A DNA stretch of 6,654 nucleotides, taken from positions 1-6,654 of the forward strand of contig CALGTJ010000784.1 in the NCBI GenBank assembly GCA_937901435.1. Direction: 5' to 3'. How positions within the stretch are numbered: position 1 is the stretch's first letter; each line of letters begins with the position of its first letter. Below, one piece after another: positions 1 through 6,594 of this stretch. The DNA is from an uncultured Rhodobacter sp. (GTDB lineage Bacteria > Pseudomonadota > Alphaproteobacteria > Rhodobacterales > Rhodobacteraceae). The notes below the pieces were generated by a model that saw only the letters and a program-made list of their open reading frames with translations, was not told the DNA's origin and did no database searches. Both the position numbers and the translations under genes were made by a program.

Positions 1-1
1 G

Positions 2-70
2 GCTTTTAATATGCATGCAGAAATTATTGACACGTTGCTTCCGGTACCTCAACGTGTGTTTGTGTACTAA
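2..70 (+). CDS. Possible C-terminal fragment of an upstream gene (5' partial)
   Basis: The frame starting at base 2 stays open from the window edge for 22 codons and ends with TAA at 68-70, 9 nt before the next start codon. The translation ends ...AEIIDTLLPVPQRVFVY, which reads like an ordinary protein C-terminus. If real, the upstream gene belongs to the same transcript, which would fit the lack of a convincing promoter before position 80. Against it: about a third of random frames of this length stay open, and GC and third-position GC look lower here than in the genes downstream. I do not recognise the family. The alternative is an intergenic leader carrying the operon promoter. Confidence 0.3.
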   Translation, partial: AFNMHAEIIDTLLPVPQRVFVY

Positions 71-79
71 CATACAAGC

Positions 80-940
80 ATGCCCATGACAGTTATCAAT
101 TCATATCTTCGCCCCTCTGCTTTGGAACACGCGCTTGAGGAGCTTGCGGCCGGGTCGTTGCGAATTGCAGCAGGGTGCACTGATTTGTTTCCCTCGACGG
201 AACATAAGCATTTGCAAGGCTCCATTCTGGATATCACCGGGATTAAATCTTTGCGCGGGATCAGTCATACGGACGACGGTATCCGTATTGGGGCCACAAC
301 GACATGGACCGATCTCATAAAGGCTGATCTGCCGCCCGCCTGTCGTGGACTTCAACTTGCCGCCCAAAAGGTCGGCGCATTGCAAATTCAAAACCGTGGC
401 ACCATTGCAGGTAATCTGTGTAATGCCTCACCCGCCGCCGACGGTGTGCCGCCGCTATTGACACTGGATGCAAAGGTTGAGCTGCAATCTAAGGGTGGCA
501 CCCGTGTTGTGCCTTTGCACGACTTTATTATTGGACCGCGCAAGACCGTGCTGGCCGAGACCGAACTCATCACTGCGCTTCTTATCCCCAAATCATCTCT
601 AACGGGGCATAGCCATTTTCTGAAACTGGGCGCGCGCGCCTATCTTGTGATTTCTATCGCAATGACATCTGCACGGCTTGTTGTGCGTAACGGCGTTGTG
701 GTTGAGGCTGCACTCGCCATTGGGTCGTGTGGTCCTGTCGCTACCCGTGTGCCACAGGTTGAGGCACAGATGATTGGCAAAGCCGTTGATCCTGTTGTGA
801 TCACCGATGATGTGGTCGCTGCTGCCATTGATCCTATCGCGGATATGCGCGCTAATGCTGCTTATCGTGCTATCAGCGCAGCAGAGCTTTTGCGCCGGAC
901 TGTCCTAGAGCTGGCGATGGATCTAGAGGCCGCCACATGA
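80..940 (+). CDS. FAD-binding subunit of a xanthine-dehydrogenase-family molybdenum hydroxylase (CoxM/YgfM type)
   Basis: This cytoplasmic flavoprotein subunit would take electrons from the [2Fe-2S] clusters of its partner (937-3663) and pass them to the final acceptor. It is 286 residues, normal for the family. The N-terminus (YLRPSALEHALEELA) is typical. The first FAD-binding loop is AAGCTDLFP at residues 30-38, with Cys33 where glycine is frequent. The second, TIAGNLCNASPAADG, lies at 108-122 and is a family signature. The C-terminal CO-dehydrogenase flavoprotein-type domain ends with DPIADMRANAAYR at 251-263. The ATG at 80 has no good Shine-Dalgarno sequence; an in-frame ATG at 86 is an equally possible start and would only remove two residues. 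The stop overlaps the next gene by 4 nt (ATGA), fixing it as the companion subunit. The family is secure; the substrate cannot be read from this subunit. Confidence 0.93.
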   Translation: MPMTVINSYLRPSALEHALEELAAGSLRIAAGCTDLFPSTEHKHLQGSILDITGIKSLRGISHTDDGIRIGATTTWTDLIKADLPPACRGLQLAAQKVGALQIQNRGTIAGNLCNASPAADGVPPLLTLDAKVELQSKGGTRVVPLHDFIIGPRKTVLAETELITALLIPKSSLTGHSHFLKLGARAYLVISIAMTSARLVVRNGVVVEAALAIGSCGPVATRVPQVEAQMIGKAVDPVVITDDVVAAAIDPIADMRANAAYRAISAAELLRRTVLELAMDLEAAT

Positions 941-3663
941 CCTCGATCACACTGAATATTGCACACCGGACCCACATCGTTAAAACCCATATGGCGCGCC
1001 GTCTGTCGGAGGTGCTGCGCGATGATCTCAAATTAAAGAGCGTAAAAATCGGCTGTGACGCGGGGGATTGCGGGGCCTGTACGGTCTTGATCGACGGCGC
1101 GCAGCACTGCGCCTGTCTAGTCCCTGCAGGGCAGGCGGATGGTCGCAAGATTGAAACGCTTGAAACGTCTGAGCCACTGTTGTCCGCTCGGCTGCAAGAC
1201 AGTTTTCTGGATCACGGGGCCGCGCAATGCGGAATCTGTACACCTGGAATGATGATGGCCGCGACCGAACTGTTGCGCGCTGTCCCTAACCCCGATCAGG
1301 CACAGGTTAAAGAAGCCCTTGCAGGCGTTTTGTGCCGTTGCACCGGCTACCGCAAAATTATTGCCGCAGTGATGGACGCCAACAGCCAGACAACTGTGTG
1401 CCCACCGCCCAAGGCAGGCCATGCCGTTGGCCAACCGATCCGAAGGCTAGACGGGCAGGCGAAAGTCGATGGTACCGAGGTTTTTGGCGCTGATTTTATC
1501 CCCGATGGAACACTGTTGGTCCGCGCCATTCGTGCTCAACATTACCATGCGGATTTTGAATTCGGCGATTTGCTGGCTTGGATCAAAATGCATGCGGGGG
1601 TCGAATGTGTGATTACAGCCGCCGATATTGCCGGGATAAACTGTTACGGGGTCATCCCGCCCTTTGCGGATCAGCCTGCGCTTGCTGAAAAAACGACCCG
1701 CTACCGAGGAGAGCCTGTTGCCTTGGTGGTTGGCGATCCAAAAGCGCTAGAAGCACTTGGTCTGGATGATTTTCCAATTTCATGGATACCGCGCCCCCAT
1801 AGCTTGACACAAGCAGACGGGGCAGGCCCTGACGCCACTTTGCTGCATGATCACCGTCAAGAGAACACACTGATCCGCGGCAATGTCGTTAGCGGTGCAC
1901 CCGATAGTGCCATGGTTGAGGCTGCGCATGTCGTTACCGGCCAGTTTGAAACGTCCTATGTTGAACACGCTTATATCGAACCCGAAGCGGGGGTCGCGTG
2001 GATGGAGGCTGACGTCTTGTGTATCCAAGCCTGCACCCAAGCCCCCGTCATGGACCTCGAAGATACCGCCAAGATTCTGGGCCTACCTTTGAATAAGGTG
2101 CGGATCATCCCTTCGGCTGCGGGGGGTGGCTTTGGTGCGAAGCTCGATGTAACGTTGCAACCCTTGCTGGGCCTTGCAGTCCTAAAAACAGGCATGCCTT
2201 GCAGTATGGTTTTTTCGCGCAGTGAATCCATGCAGGCCAGCACCAAACGCCATCCCGGATCAATGCAAGCTAGCATTGGTGCGGATGCAGCAGGCAAGGT
2301 CATGGCAATGACATTCCATGGAGATTTCAACACAGGTGCCTATGCCAGCTGGGGCCCAACAGTAGCAACCCGCGTACCAGTTCATGCCTCTGGCCCTTAC
2401 TTGACGCCGAACTATCGCGCTACGAGCCGTGCAGTGCACACTAACGGTCCTACGTCGGGTGCGTTTCGGGGATTTGGCGTGCCGCAAGCGGCAATCACGC
2501 AAGAAAGTCTTTATGATGACTTGGCCCAGAAATGCGGGATCGACAGATTGGAATTCCGGCGGATCAACGCCCTGCGCGACGACGATGTGACGCCTTGCGG
2601 GCAAACCCTGCAAGCAGTGGGCATAATTGACTGTCTGGACGCTTTGAAGCCGCATTGGGATGAGTTCCATGCCGAAGTTACAGCCTTCAATACGACCTCT
2701 CGCGCCCACAAACGCGGCATCGGGATTGCATCGTGTTGGTATGGATGTGGGAACACGGGCTTGCCAAACCCCTCGACGGTGCGGTTCGGGATCACACCGG
2801 ACGGGCAATTTAACTTACATCAAGGCGCAACTGACATCGGGCAGGGGTCCAACACGGTTATCGCGCAAATTGCGGCGGATGCACTTGGTGTTCAGGTCGG
2901 GATGATTAATTTGGTGGGCCCTGACACCGCAATTACCCCTGATTGTGGAAAAACATCGGCGTCGCGTCAAACCTTCATCACTGGCCGAGCGGCAGAGGCA
3001 TCAGGACTAGCCTTGCGGGCCGCTATTTTGCGCCTGACCAACCTGACAAATGCGGATGAGATGACTTTGGAAGGCGGCATGCTGTGCGTCCGCCAAGATC
3101 AGAACGACCAGAAAATTCCACTGAAAGACCTTCCTACTGATGCCAATGGCTACGTCCTTTGCGCTGAGGAAACCTATGATCCGCCAACCACTACATTAGA
3201 TGACAATGGCCAGGGTACGCCCTATGCGGTCTATGGCTATGGCGCACAGATAGCCGAGGTCGAAGTTGATATGGCTCTTGGCACCACAAAGGTTTTGCGC
3301 ATGGTCGCCGCCCACGACGTTGGCCGCGCCATCAATCCGCAGTTAGCTGAAGGACAGATTGAAGGTGGCATTGCCCAAGGACTTGGGCTCGCTCTGATGG
3401 AAGAGTATCTGCCTGGCGAGACTGAAAACCTGCACAATTACCTAATTCCGACAATCGGAGATATGCCACACATCACCTCAATCCTGATTGAAAAACCGGA
3501 CACAGAAGGGCCGATGGGCGCAAAGGGTTTGGGCGAGCATGTGTTGATCCCCACAGCGCCGGCCATTCTAAATGGGATTCATCACGCGACAGGCGCACGG
3601 GTAACCAAAGTACCTGCATTACCGCACCGCCTGCTTGCTGCGATCAAGGCCAGCCAGACATGA
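937..3663 (+). CDS. Fused [2Fe-2S]/molybdopterin catalytic subunit of a molybdenum hydroxylase
   Basis: This 908-residue chain joins the iron-sulfur subunit and the molybdenum subunit of the xanthine dehydrogenase family. The plant-type [2Fe-2S] cluster is bound by Cys40, Cys45, Cys48 and Cys60; the second cluster by Cys98, Cys101, Cys133 and Cys135 (CGIC...CRC). A linker near 145-165 leads to the hammerhead domain (QPIRRLDGQAKVDG, about 166-179) and the cofactor domains: TQAP at 367-370, GGGFGAK at 396-402, GAFRGFG at 508-514 with Arg511 matching the active-site arginine of the family, DIGQGSNT at 633-640, and KGLGEHVLIPTAPA at 863-876 with Glu867 as the expected catalytic base. The FAD domain is absent and supplied by the gene upstream, an arrangement like E. 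coli YgfM/XdhD; the length is close to Desulfovibrio gigas aldehyde oxidoreductase. AGAGG at 925-929 is the ribosome binding site, 7 nt before the start. The likely reaction is hydroxylation of an N-heterocycle; the substrate is unproven. Confidence 0.93.
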   Translation: MTSITLNIAHRTHIVKTHMARRLSEVLRDDLKLKSVKIGCDAGDCGACTVLIDGAQHCACLVPAGQADGRKIETLETSEPLLSARLQDSFLDHGAAQCGICTPGMMMAATELLRAVPNPDQAQVKEALAGVLCRCTGYRKIIAAVMDANSQTTVCPPPKAGHAVGQPIRRLDGQAKVDGTEVFGADFIPDGTLLVRAIRAQHYHADFEFGDLLAWIKMHAGVECVITAADIAGINCYGVIPPFADQPALAEKTTRYRGEPVALVVGDPKALEALGLDDFPISWIPRPHSLTQADGAGPDATLLHDHRQENTLIRGNVVSGAPDSAMVEAAHVVTGQFETSYVEHAYIEPEAGVAWMEADVLCIQACTQAPVMDLEDTAKILGLPLNKVRIIPSAAGGGFGAKLDVTLQPLLGLAVLKTGMPCSMVFSRSESMQASTKRHPGSMQASIGADAAGKVMAMTFHGDFNTGAYASWGPTVATRVPVHASGPYLTPNYRATSRAVHTNGPTSGAFRGFGVPQAAITQESLYDDLAQKCGIDRLEFRRINALRDDDVTPCGQTLQAVGIIDCLDALKPHWDEFHAEVTAFNTTSRAHKRGIGIASCWYGCGNTGLPNPSTVRFGITPDGQFNLHQGATDIGQGSNTVIAQIAADALGVQVGMINLVGPDTAITPDCGKTSASRQTFITGRAAEASGLALRAAILRLTNLTNADEMTLEGGMLCVRQDQNDQKIPLKDLPTDANGYVLCAEETYDPPTTTLDDNGQGTPYAVYGYGAQIAEVEVDMALGTTKVLRMVAAHDVGRAINPQLAEGQIEGGIAQGLGLALMEEYLPGETENLHNYLIPTIGDMPHITSILIEKPDTEGPMGAKGLGEHVLIPTAPAILNGIHHATGARVTKVPALPHRLLAAIKASQT

Positions 3664-5093
3664 ACAGCCCTGATAAAATCCGCTGCGATGCTTGTCCGGT
3701 CATGTGCTATATTTCTGAAGGCAAGACCGGAGCATGCGACCGCTACGCCAATCACGACGGCAAAATCATCCGCTGCGATCCCCTGACCATCATAGACAGA
3801 CGCTTGGCAAAGGGCGACAAAATTCAACCGTTTCTGGCGGCAAACTGGGACGGACAGACCTTGTCTGGCCATGACATAGTTGTCTCAGCCATCGGCGCTG
3901 GCACGACCTATCCCGACTACAAGCCCGCTCCCTTTATTGTCAGCCGCGAGATAGACGGTGTTGATTGCGTGACCGTGGTGACAGAGGCGATTTTTTCCTA
4001 TTGTGGGGTTAAAGTGAAGATCGACACGGACCGTCACATCGGGGCAGAGGCCGCTTCTGTGCGCGCTGACGGCGAGGCGATCGGGCACGTTATGACCGCC
4101 GAATACGGTTCGCAAATGTTGTCGCTTGGCGGTGTTGATCACCTGACGGGAGGTTCAAAACCCGAAGGGCGCAAAACGTGCGACGCACTCTTGCGGCTGT
4201 GCAACAAAGAGGCGGTCGAGCTGACTATTGACGGCGGATCAAGCATCATCGTGCAAGCAGGCCGCGCGCCAGTCATAGATGGCAAAGCTGAAGAACGCAT
4301 GCGGGTCGGTTGTGGGTCCGCTACCATCGGGATGTTTGCGTCGCAATGGCAAGGGCTGGTCGATGAAGTTGTCGTGGTCGATGACCATATCACGGGCGTC
4401 GTTTCAGAACATCAGGCTGGCAAAGTCATTGACTGGGCGGCCACGGGCATTCGCATCAATGGCCGACGCTCGACCCCTGGTCGCTATTTCAAGGTGGCAG
4501 AGCCCGGCAACGGTTGGGGAGGCACGAACATTGACGACCCTCTGGCCATATTGGGTCAGTGGCGGGCGACAAAGGGCGCCCGAGCGGGACTGTCATTGCT
4601 CATGGTGTCAACCACAGGCGAGCACGCAGGCTATTATGTGCTCAATGATGCGCTGGAGCCAGTGATGTTACCGATGCCCGCTGCATTGCAAACTTCTGTA
4701 GATCTAATCGCACAAAACTGCGAACCGGCTTTGTGTACGGTGCTGTTCATGTGCGGCGCTGGTGGATCGCTACGGTCTGGAGTGACGGATAATCCTATCC
4801 ATCTGACCCGATCAGTCCATAGTGATGAAACCAGCGTGACGATTGGTGGCGCGCCCACATACAGATGGCCAGGCGGAGGTATCACAGTGATGGTGGATGT
4901 GATGGAAGTTCCCGATGGGGCCTTTGGATATGTCCCGACGCCTGCGCTTGTGGCTCCGCTTGAATTTACCACGCGGCGCGATGCCTATCAGCGGTTGGGC
5001 GGACATAACGCGCATATCCGCAATCTGGACGACGTGCTGGAAACCGGCGGCGAATACGGGGCGGGTGTGCGCGTGATCGGAGGGGACCCATGA
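3660..5093 (+). CDS. 6-hydroxynicotinate reductase-like iron-sulfur protein
   Basis: I recognise this 477-residue protein as the type annotated '6-hydroxynicotinate reductase'. The characterised enzyme, from nicotinate-fermenting Eubacterium barkeri, reduces 6-hydroxynicotinate to 1,4,5,6-tetrahydro-6-oxonicotinate with ferredoxin. The sequence shows an N-terminal four-cysteine motif C-x2-C-x3-C-x9-C (Cys9, 12, 16, 26; CDACPVMC, then GACDRY), suited to a [4Fe-4S] cluster. Further cysteines are at 39, 103, 115, 174, 181, 218, 354, 359 and 365. Glycine-rich conserved-looking stretches are VGCGSATIG (216-224), VDDHITGVVSEHQAGK (240-255) and MCGAGGS (364-370). There is no signal peptide or membrane segment. 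The start overlaps the previous stop by 4 nt; AAGG at 3646-3649 is a weak ribosome binding site. Its place after a molybdenum hydroxylase fits hydroxylate-then-reduce chemistry. The substrate may not be 6-hydroxynicotinate itself. Confidence 0.75.
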   Translation: MNSPDKIRCDACPVMCYISEGKTGACDRYANHDGKIIRCDPLTIIDRRLAKGDKIQPFLAANWDGQTLSGHDIVVSAIGAGTTYPDYKPAPFIVSREIDGVDCVTVVTEAIFSYCGVKVKIDTDRHIGAEAASVRADGEAIGHVMTAEYGSQMLSLGGVDHLTGGSKPEGRKTCDALLRLCNKEAVELTIDGGSSIIVQAGRAPVIDGKAEERMRVGCGSATIGMFASQWQGLVDEVVVVDDHITGVVSEHQAGKVIDWAATGIRINGRRSTPGRYFKVAEPGNGWGGTNIDDPLAILGQWRATKGARAGLSLLMVSTTGEHAGYYVLNDALEPVMLPMPAALQTSVDLIAQNCEPALCTVLFMCGAGGSLRSGVTDNPIHLTRSVHSDETSVTIGGAPTYRWPGGGITVMVDVMEVPDGAFGYVPTPALVAPLEFTTRRDAYQRLGGHNAHIRNLDDVLETGGEYGAGVRVIGGDP

Positions 5094-5938
5094 GCTGGAC
5101 CGCACCTCAAGCTAAGCTTTTACCGGACGGGAAGCGGTTACACCTGCACCACGGTCCCATTGACCTGATTGTCGGGGTGTCTGGGGAAATGCGAGACCTG
5201 TGTTTTAAACGTGCAATCGATCACTTTCAAAACATTCTGATCGGGTTGATGAGTGAGCTTGACGCTCTTCGCCGACCTTTGACGTCAGATGTTTGCTTCA
5301 TAGATCCGGTGGCAAAACGTATGGCCGAGGCGGTCCGTTCATATCCGGATGTCTTTGTCACCCCGATGGCCGCAGTAGCAGGTGCCGTTGCGGATGAAGT
5401 TCTGGCGGCAACGCTGTCGGACAAAGTGCCCCAAAAGGCCTATGTGAACAACGGTGGCGACATTGCCTTTCACCTGTCCGAGGGCGAAATCTTTGAAGTG
5501 CTTAGCCCCGCAGGACTGTTGACCATTACTTCTCGAGACAGCGCGCGCGGCATTGCCACGTCGGGATGGCAGGGCCGCAGCCATTCGCTTGGTATCGCCG
5601 ATGCGGTCAGTGTAGTTGCCAAGACGGCCGCAGCCGCAGACGTGGCAGCAACCTTAATTGCTAATGCCACCAACTTGCCAGGCCATACCGCGATAGGTCG
5701 GTGCCCGGCCACACTGCTAAGCCCGGACAGCGACCTAGGGAAGCGTCTTGTCACAACTCATGTGGGGCACTTGCCCGCGTTGGATGTAGATAAGGCGCTG
5801 CAAGCGGGGACACGTTTTGCGTCCGACTGTGCCGCACGCGGCCTAGTGAAGACGGTTGCAATTTCGCTACAAGGCCAATCTCGTATTACCCAGAACAGTT
5901 TTCAATCCAACGCTGCAGGAGCCCTCGCCCATGCCTGA
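5090..5938 (+). CDS. UPF0280 (COG2122) family protein, ApbE-like fold
   Basis: This 282-residue cytoplasmic protein belongs to the uncharacterised UPF0280 family, related to the flavin transferase ApbE. ApbE-like features are visible: VNNGGDIAFHL at 119-129 and GIATSGWQGRSHSLGIADAV at 154-173. AAADVAAT at 181-188 has Asp184 and Thr188 spaced as in the Mg2+-binding D-x3-T of ApbE. The family is known from methanogens and sulfate reducers, where from memory COG2122 members have been linked to homocysteine synthesis with iron-sulfur partners; that role is not expected here. GGAGGGG at 5079-5085 is a strong ribosome binding site 4 nt before the start, and the ATGA overlap couples it to the reductase-like gene. 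A flavin-handling or redox-partner role for that protein is inference; it could also be an enzyme of the pathway. Confidence 0.85.
   Translation: MSWTAPQAKLLPDGKRLHLHHGPIDLIVGVSGEMRDLCFKRAIDHFQNILIGLMSELDALRRPLTSDVCFIDPVAKRMAEAVRSYPDVFVTPMAAVAGAVADEVLAATLSDKVPQKAYVNNGGDIAFHLSEGEIFEVLSPAGLLTITSRDSARGIATSGWQGRSHSLGIADAVSVVAKTAAAADVAATLIANATNLPGHTAIGRCPATLLSPDSDLGKRLVTTHVGHLPALDVDKALQAGTRFASDCAARGLVKTVAISLQGQSRITQNSFQSNAAGALAHA
5917..5921 (+). promoter_or_regulatory. Ribosome binding site deciding the start of the last operon gene
   Basis: AGGAG lies 9 nt upstream of the ATG at 5931. It supports that codon over the in-frame ATG at 5856, which would add 25 residues (beginning MQFRYKANL) unlike the usual family N-terminus and would overlap the previous gene by 83 nt. 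Confidence 0.8.
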
Positions 5939-6512
5939 ATTTATCATTCGCAAGATTCAGCTTATCATCGAAGAAGTGCAGCACGATGGTGGACCTGCGC
6001 CCGAAACACCGCGCACTTTGGGGGCGATACTGGCGTGTGTGTCCAACCCTTTTGCGGGTCGCTTTGAGGTGGATTTGCAGCCCGCGATGGAGGATCTGAA
6101 ACCTCTTGGCGCAGAAATGAGCGCAAAACTGATTGCAGCACTTGGCGGCAAAGACCGCATTGACGGATACGGCAAAGGGGCCATCGTCGGAGAGAGTGGT
6201 GAATTGGAACATGCCGCTCTCTGGCATGTGCCAGGTGGCTACGCGATGCGCGAATTGCTGGGCAGATCAAATGCAATCGTGCCGTCTTGCATGAAGCGTG
6301 GCGGCATTGGCAGCCGGCTTGACGTGCCCCTTGGGCACATCAACGCTGCCTATGTGCGTAGCCATTTTGATGGGATCGAGGTTGGGCTTCCGGATGGACC
6401 GAGATCAGAGGAAATCGTCTTTGCGCTCGCGATGTCATGCGGTGGGCGTGTTCACAGTCGAATGGGCGGTTTGGAAACTTGGGACGTTCAAGGAAACGAC
6501 GGTTTGCGGTAG
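5931..6512 (+). CDS. Amino acid synthesis (AA_synth, DUF1185) family protein
   Basis: Read from ATG 5931, the protein is 193 residues, the usual size for this family; the N-terminus MPEFIIRKIQLIIEE is typical. Conserved-looking segments are GYGKGAIVGESGELEHAA (79-96) with a Glu-x-x-x-Glu-His cluster, VPGGYAMRELLG (100-111), RGGIGSRLDVPLGHINAAYV (123-142), RSHFDG (143-148) and RVHSRMGGLE (173-182). The many His, Glu and Arg residues in these blocks suggest an active site, but I know of no established reaction; the family name is historical. It overlaps the UPF0280 gene by 8 nt and closes the operon, so it most likely acts in the same pathway, perhaps on the reduced or opened ring (inference). 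No signal peptide or membrane segment is seen. Family confidence is high; function is unknown. Confidence 0.85.
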   Translation: MPEFIIRKIQLIIEEVQHDGGPAPETPRTLGAILACVSNPFAGRFEVDLQPAMEDLKPLGAEMSAKLIAALGGKDRIDGYGKGAIVGESGELEHAALWHVPGGYAMRELLGRSNAIVPSCMKRGGIGSRLDVPLGHINAAYVRSHFDGIEVGLPDGPRSEEIVFALAMSCGGRVHSRMGGLETWDVQGNDGLR

Positions 6513-6594
6513 CCAACGCTAGCCCAGTTTTATATCCTCGACGGTGCTGTCAGACGAATGAGAACTCGCATCGGATTACCGGCGCAACCTAAAT

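Larger units (their letters stand above)
80..6512 (+). other. Five-gene translationally coupled operon
   Basis: Each stop codon overlaps the next start: ATGA at 937-940, 3660-3663 and 5090-5093, then an 8-nt overlap at 5931-5938. Such chains usually mean coupled translation and fixed stoichiometry. No internal promoter or terminator is apparent. The transcript probably starts upstream of the window or within the first 79 bases. Confidence 0.85.

Noticed and set aside
14..16. Possible divergent minus-strand start (reverse ATG) leading out of the window
   Set aside because: No Shine-Dalgarno sequence precedes it and only about five codons are visible.
27..32. TTGACA resembling a -35 promoter box
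   Set aside because: No acceptable -10 box occurs 16-18 nt downstream (around 49-56), and the stretch may be coding.
60..77. Imperfect inverted repeat TTGTGT / ATACAA, GntR-operator-like
   Set aside because: Only 5 of 6 arm positions match, it sits just before the start codon, and no regulator gene is in view; too weak to call an operator.
2260..2808. Long minus-strand open frame inside the molybdenum subunit gene
   Set aside because: It is antisense to a well-supported catalytic domain, is rich in Cys, Arg and His as shadow frames are, and shows no recognisable domain.
4305..4326. VGCGSAT in the Hnr-like protein as a target for covalent flavin attachment by an ApbE-like enzyme
   Set aside because: It lacks the Asp and the Ser/Thr at the required places of the D-x-x-[ST]-G-A-T type motif.
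5856..5930. Upstream in-frame ATG giving a 218-residue AA_synth protein
   Set aside because: The extra 25 residues are not family-like, and AGGAG at 5917-5921 is correctly placed for ATG 5931.
6513..6594. Search for a rho-independent terminator between the convergent genes
   Set aside because: Only short weak stems (such as CGG/CCG near 6572-6581) are present, with no following T run on either strand.
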